Below are positions 58,201-64,000 of a stretch of DNA of 64,000 nt, piece after piece. This DNA comes from Micromussa lordhowensis (Eukaryota; Cnidaria; Anthozoa; Scleractinia; Lobophylliidae). Made by a program: the position numbers and the translations under genes. Every line of letters begins with the position of its first letter. Positions within the stretch are counted from its first letter, which is position 1. The notes below the pieces were generated by a model. The model ran no database searches. It was not told the DNA's origin and worked only from the letters and a program-made list of their open reading frames with translations. The stretch spans positions 5,197,349-5,261,348 of the forward strand of contig OZ026607.1 of assembly GCA_964020085.1 (NCBI GenBank). Reading direction: 5' to 3'.

Positions 58201-61076
58201 AAAGGTTATCATGGAACAGTATAACAATATGTTAACTGCCACCTCATGTTGAGCCTCATGTCAAGCTCATAATCTAATAATTTACAAAAGGAAAGTGCAC
58301 TGTCAGAATATGCATGCTAAAAGACATGTCTACATAAGAGATTTTGCTTAATTCTGTTCAATGTTACAGTATGCACTAAATTACTTAGATGTAGAATAGA
58401 TTTCCTCTATAGAGCTGCCAAAGAGACAGAGAAAATAATTATATTATATCACCTCTTATAGTTAACCACTAAATTTTCTCAGATTCTTATTGGCTTAATT
58501 AATTGATCATGTGACATGATAGTGTTCGTCCACGGAGAGACACTATCAGTACATAGTGACAGTCCTAGGAAAATACCCGTAAGCAAGTGGGCTTATAAAA
58601 AATAAACAATTAAAATTTTATTAGGTGGATTTTGGCTGTTTTTTTTTTTCAAATTTCAAATTTGGATTTGATCACAATTAGATTATGAGCTCAAGATTTC
58701 TATTGCATGATAATTGACAAGAGCACAACTTGAGTCAACTATCATGCATAGAAATCAAGAGCGAAAAATCTATTTGTTTCAGTATAAATCTACTAGACAT
58801 TCAGAACTTTATCTAAATCCTTTTCACAGACACTTTGAAAATGTAAACAGCCGCCAGTTTGTTAACAAGCACACACTGCTGGGTTACTCACTACCTACAA
58901 CAGAATAGTGAGTAGCGTAGCCAATTGGTAAACATCATTCATGATAGAACTCTAGTAGATTTATATTAATGGCTGATAATGTACGGTAGCTCAGCCAAGC
59001 AGACTGCAACATTACATTACCTTGATAGTATTCTACTAAAACTCAATAGAAACATGGTAGGTGATTTCTTTTGAACCAGTATGGAAATCTGGAAATCTAT
59101 GCTGCACCCAAATTTTGTAATTTTTTGATATTAAATTCTAAATTGGTACAATTTTAGAAAGGTACATGTAGTATTGTTAAATTCTGAGAAATGAGCTTTT
59201 CCCCCTGCAGAAAACAAGCTTCCCTCTCCCTCGTTTCTTAAATTCTCCCCGCTACCACCCAAACTCATTTGATTGCTCCATCTTAAACATGTCACCTGTT
59301 ACAAAGCCTTGTCACGTTATAACAAATTATTTTTATAACATTCATAGCCAGACGAGCTAATCCTTTTCAGACGGTTAACCCAAGACCAAAGTAATTTACG
59401 GGTCAAATTAGGTTTTTGCAAATCTTTCATTATACATTGTGTTATGCAGCTAACCTTAGTCAAGCCTACAGCAGACATTATTTAGGCCAACCTGAATGCT
59501 ATTGAAGCCAATCTGAGCAAATAGGATTCAGGCTGACGGGGGTGATACTGAAGCTAACCCAAGTCCCATTGCGGCAAACCAAAGTGTCATTTAAAAGAAG
59601 CACCATCCAGAGCACTATTTGGGGTAAATGGTGGGCAATTGATTCACTGATGCATGGCATATGGCACACATATGACTTATGGATTGGATCATTTGAACCA
59701 TATAATAACATCATGGGACCTCAGTTAACCCAAACATAATTATTAATTTGAGAACAAAGGATTGGATTGTTTTTTTTTTTATAACAGGGCTGTGAAATGC
59801 TCAGTTACCTTGACATAATAAAATTAATTCGTAAAAACCACAACAAAGAACAGAGGATTGTTCGATTTACACAAAGTTGACACTTTTCACACAATTCAGT
59901 CTGTGGTTTATTTTACTTCTGGTCAGATTTGTAAGGGTATATTTGCGGTGCGTTGGTAAAATTTTGAAACACTCCAAATATATTGTAACCCACTGCAATA
60001 CGGGTTTATTGGAATGCCAAATAATGATCATCCATTCTTCAAATGTGTGAAAATGAAAACGAGTAGGTGTAATCCTTTCCTTTCTTCTCAGCAAAAGTTT
60101 GTTTGAATTGCTGTAACCTGAATTATACTGTTCTTGATTCGCGATAATGATTTAAACTAACAAGCACACAGCTGAAAGCTGGCGAAACCAAAACAATATA
60201 TTTCATCCTCTGACATGGATCGCATATGCCAAGTATTTAATACGCATGTACGCGCGACCTCGACACTTTAACACATGTATCGCAACGCAAAAGGTATTTA
60301 TATATGTTTCTAAAAAGCCCGAAGGAAATTGAAATGGATTAAAATTCTAATGACGCCCTCCATGAATTTATAAAACACTTCTAGTGAAATAAAATTGACA
60401 CAATAGCAGCAACGATGGCTGATGGTGAAAAAGGCTGTCATGTCAATTTCAAACAGCCGTGTATATTGCTCAATACGGTCATTGGAGCATACCTTAAATT
60501 ATCTTTAAAATCTGGAAATAAACAAGCTAAGTCAGATATGAACGGGTGTTGCGAACAAAGAAATAAATGAGTATCAAAAGAGAGCTTTTTTTTCTCTTGA
60601 AGGAGGATAGAAGATTTGATTATGCATGGTCTTGGAAACCGAAATATTCACAAAAGGCTGCATTCGAAATTCAGAGCCGCCAAAAAAGCTCTCGCCGTTC
60701 TTCGTGTGTAAGGACAATTTAGCGAGGTTTTATACACAAGCAGTTTTCAAGGTAACAACAGGTGAATAACTACGAAATGCCACTTAACATGCCTTCTTCT
60801 TTTACAACTTTAAAGTGTCTCTGCAGCGTGTTTTTAGGAGTCTGGCTGAAACGAAGTCGAGAACAAGCAAAAGAAAGCCTTATGCTTGACACAGCAGCGC
60901 GCCAAATTTTGTCTCGATCGAGCTATCAGACCGATAAATTAAGCATAAAGTTAAATTCCCACATCCCTGTCTCGATTGCCATAGAAAAAAATTCTCACCT
61001 TCTTGCACACAGCGGCATGATGCGGTTGGTCCTCGCCGATTTCGCCGTCACGATCCGATGGCGATCGTTCCTCCAT
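46202..61076 (-). CDS. RGS7: R7-family regulator of G-protein signalling (RGS6/RGS7 type), 16 exons
   Basis: R7 RGS proteins bind G-beta-5 and accelerate GTP hydrolysis by Gi/o alpha subunits at the membrane. Exons in transcript order, all phase-compatible: 60999-61076, 56832-56928, 56559-56609, 56076-56182, 55100-55151, 53996-54060, 53757-53833, 52782-52863, 51078-51158, 50260-50331, 49737-49798, 48476-48589, 47822-47947, 47616-47690, 46991-47102, 46202-46321 (stop TGA). They give 456 residues. The DEP domain (about 34-111) includes [15 protein letters not shown]. The R7 homology region (about 112-230) includes NWEPENVDY and [20 protein letters not shown]. The GGL domain (about 255-300) ends DPSNPW. 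The RGS domain (about 320-440) includes ENLGFWLACEQ and [15 protein letters not shown]. The order and exon spacing fit RGS6/RGS7 rather than RGS9/RGS11; the gene symbol names the closest vertebrate type. The tail after the RGS domain is short (about 15 residues). A possible donor inside the last exon (AAAAG/GTCAGT) could give a longer tail. Exon 11 and exon 1 rest on phase and splice consensus as well as weak homology. Confidence 0.93.
46456..46870. mobile_element. Possible pogo/Tigger-type MITE with poly-G tract
   Basis: The left end GAACCTCCCGTAAACGACCA has a loose inverted partner, TGGTCGCTGAGGAGAGGTGG, at the right. Interior words GGTCGCTTAC recur. A run of 17 G lies at 46718-46734. It lies in the last intron of the RGS gene. 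Confidence 0.45.
47465..47560. repeat. Short run of the TTTTCCCGCGCT minisatellite
   Basis: Three units including CTTTTCCCGCTCTTTTCACC and CTTTCCCGCGCTCGCAACC follow AGCCAATCAGG, the same context as at 17815. Confidence 0.6.
48110..48310. repeat. Possible pogo-like repeat built of TCTCGAA words
   Basis: TATCTCGAACCC, ATCTCGAATTCC, CTATCTTGAAC and CATCTCGAACTTC are spread over this intron segment. Clear ends could not be set. Confidence 0.3.
49409..49698 (-). mobile_element. Full-length tRNA-derived SINE with 14 bp target duplication
   Basis: Read on the minus strand it starts with GGAGGCGAGGTGGCCTCATG, an A-box-like head, continues through a B-box-like GGTTTGAGCCC and TTCTTGGGCAAGACACTTTA, and ends near CTTGCCTGATGGGCC. 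AACAAGTCAAGTAA flanks it exactly at 49395-49408 and 49699-49712. The insertion is 24 bases from the donor of RGS exon 11. Confidence 0.88.
50480..50910. repeat. Possible pogo-like repeat built of CTTAATACAGG words
   Basis: GCTTAATACAGGGTGTCTGC, CTTAATACAGG, CACTTAATATGGGGTCC and CTTGATACAGG recur over this intron. Such words are common in pogo/Tigger-type repeats. Ends are not resolved. Confidence 0.35.
51360..51625 (-). mobile_element. tRNA-derived SINE copy
   Basis: It contains the same tail-to-head block order as 49409-49698, from GGCCCATCAGGCCGGAGC to CTAACCATGAGGCCACCATG. Several small deletions are present and no convincing target duplication was found. Confidence 0.8.
51745..52066. 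repeat. Palindromic foldback element, about 320 bp
   Basis: TAAGGTGGCTCAAAACAGTTTCC at the left pairs with GGAAATTGTTTCGAGCCACCTTA at the right. TATCGGTTGATACCAAAATCA also pairs with its inverted copy nearer the centre. It lies in RGS intron 8. Confidence 0.8.
52120..52460. repeat. Dispersed repeat with GAGGTAC/AGGTACC words, copy 1
   Basis: CTGTGGGTGTGGCTTGAAATT, AAGGTACCAATTTTAAAACA, ACACATTATCTCCTGTCA and GACGAGTACC recur in the same order at 54130-54490. It is non-coding. Confidence 0.65.
52604..52769. repeat. Foldback element ending 12 bases from RGS exon 8
   Basis: AATAGACCATTTCCCAGATA pairs with the right end TATCGGAAATGGTCTATT, and TTCTAACTTGGCT pairs with GCCATGTTAGAA. A second pairing around AATAAAACAAAAGAAAT closes the stem. 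RGS exon 8 begins at 52782, so the element abuts the splice donor. Confidence 0.75.
53440..53670 (-). mobile_element. tRNA-derived SINE copy, diverged
   Basis: ACTCCCCCTGGATGAGATGC, ACACCTGGGTGGAGAGAGGC and an ATCAAACCCAGACCGCTCAA B-box region are in family order. A poly-C run (53402-53418) precedes it. Confidence 0.75.
54130..54490. repeat. Dispersed repeat with AGGTACC words, copy 2
   Basis: Same block order as 52120-52460, preceded by A-rich runs (54208-54235). Confidence 0.65.
55651..55788. repeat. Inverted-repeat element with ATATATCAAACA ends
   Basis: ATATATCAAACATG at the left and GTGTTTGATATATA at the right are inverted, and the internal TTGATCAACTTCAAGATG is part of a further weak pairing. 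It is non-coding. Confidence 0.55.
56263..56500. repeat. Foldback element, about 240 bp
   Basis: AATAGACCACTTTACAGTTG pairs with CAACTGTAAAATGGTCTATT. GCGAGGCTGGAGGTGAC and GATACAGACCT also have inverted partners, so nearly the whole element can fold. It lies 58 bases from the splice donor side of RGS exon 3. Confidence 0.85.
56970..57180 (+). mobile_element. LINE reverse-transcriptase C-terminal remnant
   Basis: [30 protein letters not shown] and [18 protein letters not shown] are the familiar tail of a non-LTR retrotransposon ORF2. The frame ends at 57178. The 3' end of the same type of element is found at 57665-57905, after an insertion. Confidence 0.75.
57181..57660. mobile_element. Inverted-repeat elements inserted in the LINE
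   Basis: CCCACCCATTAATTTTC near 57181 is inverted as AAAATTAATGGGAGGG near 57447. From 57475 a second foldback pairs TGGTATGTCGGCTGATAATGTCC with GGACATTATCAGCCGACATACCA and AATAAACCCC with GGGGTTTATT. The LINE-like sequence resumes after 57660. Confidence 0.6.
57825..57905 (+). mobile_element. LINE 3' end with TATG microsatellite
   Basis: GAGCTCCCAAGGGGGAGCTATTCAATAAAG followed by (GTAT)n is a typical non-LTR retrotransposon 3' end with a simple-repeat tail. Confidence 0.65.
57960..60990. other. First intron of the RGS gene, few features
   Basis: A decayed SINE-like tail lies at about 57945-58115. A small hairpin occurs at 58690-58762 (TTTCTATTGCATGATAATTG with an inverted partner). TAAATCTACTAGA and TCTAGTAGATTTA are inverted at about 58785 and 58950. 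No exon or gene is supported. Confidence 0.45.
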
Positions 61077-61218
61077 ATTCGCGAAGCAAATCAAGTCGAG
61101 CCGCATTCATTCCAAGAGATCTCCCACAGCAACATTTGAAAGGACCAGTTCCATGCCTTGGCTAAGTTGTAGAGTGTTCGCAGCAAAAGTAAATACAAAT
61201 GTCTGAAGAAATCGCGGC

Positions 61219-61224
61219 TTTATA
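61219..61224 (-). promoter_or_regulatory. TATA box of the RGS gene
   Basis: The minus strand reads CAATATAAAGC, with TATAAA at 61224-61219. The ATG is at 61076, so a start site about 30 bases downstream would give a 5' UTR of about 115 bases. An inverted CCAAT box (CATTGG on -) lies about 45 bases further upstream. Confidence 0.5.
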
Positions 61225-61267
61225 TTGACAAGAATTCCCTCGCTTCGATGCGGGTCACTTTTGACCA

Positions 61268-61513
61268 ATGGACACATCCATATGCAAAGAGCCCTTTACT
61301 CAAAACAAACAATCCAGTGAATTGAACAGCTCGCTTTCGCAATACTGGAGAACTCGTCCGTTGGCCGATTTTCATTCGAAACGCAAAGCTGTGAAAAAGG
61401 AGGACAAGCTTCCGAATCACGTACTCGCACGGAGATTGCCTAACATGGAGGATTTGTTTACTAATAAACCCGAGCAGACACCTGGAGCTGACACCTTGCT
61501 TGCACAACCATGA
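61268..61513 (+). CDS. Unproven ORF of 81 residues, divergent to RGS
   Basis: The frame is open from ATG 61268 to a TGA at 61511-61513. The translation is hydrophilic and lysine/serine-rich (for example FHSKRKAVKKEDK) with no family I recognise. It starts inside the RGS upstream region. The local base composition is less AT-rich than the flanks. It could be a first exon of a divergent gene, or chance. Confidence 0.2.
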   Translation: MDTSICKEPFTQNKQSSELNSSLSQYWRTRPLADFHSKRKAVKKEDKLPNHVLARRLPNMEDLFTNKPEQTPGADTLLAQP

Positions 61514-64000
61514 ATTCCCCCAGGGGTGACCCCAGGGCAATTGACCCGATTCAGGGACTAGACGCAAGGAATTGAAATTAAATAAATGAACAGTAAAGTC
61601 TTACTTTTAAATCTCTTCACAGAGGACTAAAATAAATATTTAAAAGAAAATAAACGTCTGCGCAGGAAACTTAATTTTATTGATGCAATTGGAATTCCTT
61701 TCGCCGATTTGGAGACCATCTTCAAACGTTTTCAGAGCCGTGTCAGATGGAAGACAATGCTCTAAACGTAAGCCGGGCGGTTAATTTTACCTTAACAACT
61801 TCCAGTTGATAAAGAACTTAAATTATGGTTCATGCCTTAAGAAATGGAATTCGAATGCGAAGTTCGAGAGGTTTTTGTTCAGGAATTATTTGCGACTCGT
61901 GAGAGATGTCATGCATGGAAAAAAGGTACGACTGAAACAACACAAATTTTCATTGCAAAGCCACTCAAAATTGCTAATCTTTAGATTAAACTTCAAATGC
62001 GAGGTCTACAGTTTGGAAACTGAAACATTCACTTTTTTGAAACCGGTAGACTTTGGTTTATCGAATTTGGTTAAAACTTGTGTTGCCTTCGATAGTCGTC
62101 GTTTGTAAAATTTTGCATAGAAATGAGCTAAATACTAACGCTTCTATAACCGTGTAGTGAAGCCTAAGACGCTACTTGAATTGAAAAATCTTTGAACACC
62201 AAGTACACCACACAAATTTTACGTTTTAGTAGGGAATTATTAGACGTGTTACAACTTTACTGGAACATGACTGGTTTTGTCAGTGACTAGAGCGATGTTA
62301 TACTGAAATGGCTATTTCGTTTCGATATGCTCGTTGCCAGAAAAAAATATCTTACCTTTTCTTGTGGTATGTATTTCAAAGCGCTGTATATATACGCTCG
62401 TCTGTTTTGATTCCACGAATTGGTAGTTTCAGATTTACTGCGCTCCATCACACTGATGTATCCGAGAAAAAAATCATTGATTTATAGTGGATATTCGAAT
62501 GATAGGTTTAAACAACTTTCAGACAGCCAGATGTTAAACTATCGGTATTTTTTCTCGCTTCCCTTAGCTTTCGACTCTCGAAAGTACAACTACATTTCTC
62601 AATGCCCTCTCAGGTGTAAGTTCCTTTTAATAGTAGTTAGAGTTTTTAATTGGCTCTCCAATTGACGTCAAGTCGGCCGTTAACACTACACTTCAATTTC
62701 GCAATCTCAAGTGAATGCCCTCTCAAACTCCCCCGCCCTTCCCCCCTCCAAAGAGCGATTTAAATTCAGTTGCCAGTGAATACAGACGCTACAGATATTT
62801 TATGACAGGAAGACAAAACAATGAAATCTATTATATAATTTCATCTACTGTTTCTATCTTGATTGATTTACTAAGGGCACTCCAAGAGATGACTGTTTTT
62901 TTGCGTTTACAATGACGACTGAAAAGGCTCTACATTTGAGAAACTTCGCAACGCAAAGAATGTTTCCAAAAATATTGGACGGGCAGCACGTTGCTTCAAT
63001 TATAAGATCATGTCTCATTCACCAAGCTTGCTTAAAACTCTACGGGAAATATCGGCCGCCGTTGGTCTATTTTAAACGAAAATCGCTGCGCTCGATATCC
63101 CCCCCCCCCCTTCCCGCGAGAAGGTTACTGCCTAATATGGGTTATATTGGTATGTGCGGTCCCTTAGGTATGTTTTTTTTTAGCCGTTTTCGTCAGAAAT
63201 AGCGTACTTATTTTGGCTATTTCGGTGTCAAATAGGGCATGACTTTTACACTCTACTAGTCTTGTATTGGGTATGCTTTTTCGAAGCTACTTTTTTCACC
63301 ATTATCGATAAGACCATCGACAAAAGCCTTTCACAATGAGAGGGTAGGAAAAAAACAGAAATTTTGGTCTCAGAGGGTAAGGGTTAACGGAATCGGACTG
63401 CACCACCACCACACAATTTGTCTGGGAAGACCCTCCAGTCGATACCTGCGTATTGCCGAAACCAAATGCCGATATTCTTTCTGTAGGGCTCTCCGCGTGG
63501 GGTTCAAAGACATCTATATTTCATGCTAACCTTGTAGCTAGAATATCATAAACGATTCTTCCATGCCTCTTGTGGAAACCTACCAACCCTTTGAGCATTT
63601 ATTGTACAGCAAGCTATTCGAAAGTTCGACATCCACCCCCAGGGAGACGCTCCGGGCATCTGACACTGGTCAAATTCCCATTCCCCGGTCCACTGAAAAA
63701 AGTGTGTTGAAATGCCCCCCCGTAAGGGTCATACTAGGGTATCACTGAACGTGCGTGCATTTCTTTCGGACTGTGGTCGTGCGCATTTCTTTTTTTTTGG
63801 GGGGGGGGGAGAGGGGGGTACAAGTGTGGGTTTGTAGGATATTGTTTATCAAAATCACCAGCCCCTCCCTCAAAAGTCACATAGTTCACCCCTTACCGAG
63901 ATAAATTTTGACAACGGGTCTCCTTATCCTCTGTTTGTTATAAGAGCTTCTGTTCTCGGTCACCGCAAACCGGATGCACAAGAGTGCGTTTTCAAATTTA
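61514..64000. other. Flank without recognised gene
   Basis: ORFs of up to 100 codons occur on + (61806-62108, 62912-63202) but show no motif, and none has a recognisable partner exon. Poly-C and poly-G runs are at about 63100-63112 and 63798-63811. No element ends could be set. Confidence 0.35.

Overview
This is a window of AT-rich, intron-rich, repeat-rich animal nuclear DNA with one assembly gap (N run, 15731-15930). The gene content and the very frequent TACATGTA-type words suggest an anthozoan cnidarian, most likely a stony coral. That assignment is inference from gene families and repeat style; no marker gene settles it. Most of the sequence is introns and small mobile elements. The protein-coding part is a few per cent.

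Region 1 (498-21612, + strand): the 3' two thirds or more of SART1, the Snu66-type protein of the U4/U6.U5 tri-snRNP. I resolved 28 exons that join in frame into 633 codons. The 5' end lies outside the window. Introns carry foldback elements, a SINE with intact target duplications, a LINE tail and several minisatellites.

Region 2 (25.8-39.3 kb): four genes for small secreted cystine-knot proteins that resemble bursicon and glycoprotein-hormone subunits. One is on + (25884-26261). Three close paralogues are on - (28319-28675, 33639-33995, 35756-36112) and come from tandem duplication of a unit of several kb. Each coding region is one exon preceded directly by a splice acceptor. Two or three upstream blocks look like duplicated core promoters with a tiny non-coding first exon, and they differ in the number of CCAAT modules.

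Region 3 (39.3-46.1 kb): no protein gene seen. It holds two foldback elements, one of which carries a complete tRNA-like gene, a SINE broken by a palindromic element, and a nest of two terminal-inverted-repeat elements.

Region 4 (46202-61224, - strand): an R7-family RGS gene (RGS6/RGS7 type). I resolved 16 exons giving 456 codons with DEP, R7 homology, GGL and RGS domains in order. A TATA box lies about 145 bp upstream of the start codon. The introns hold many SINE, foldback and LINE copies.

Region 5 (61.2-64 kb): upstream flank of the RGS gene, with one possible but unproven ORF on +. SART1 and RGS are housekeeping and signalling genes with no evident joint role. The best candidates for new biology are the bursicon-like cluster with its modular promoters and the tRNA-bearing foldback family.
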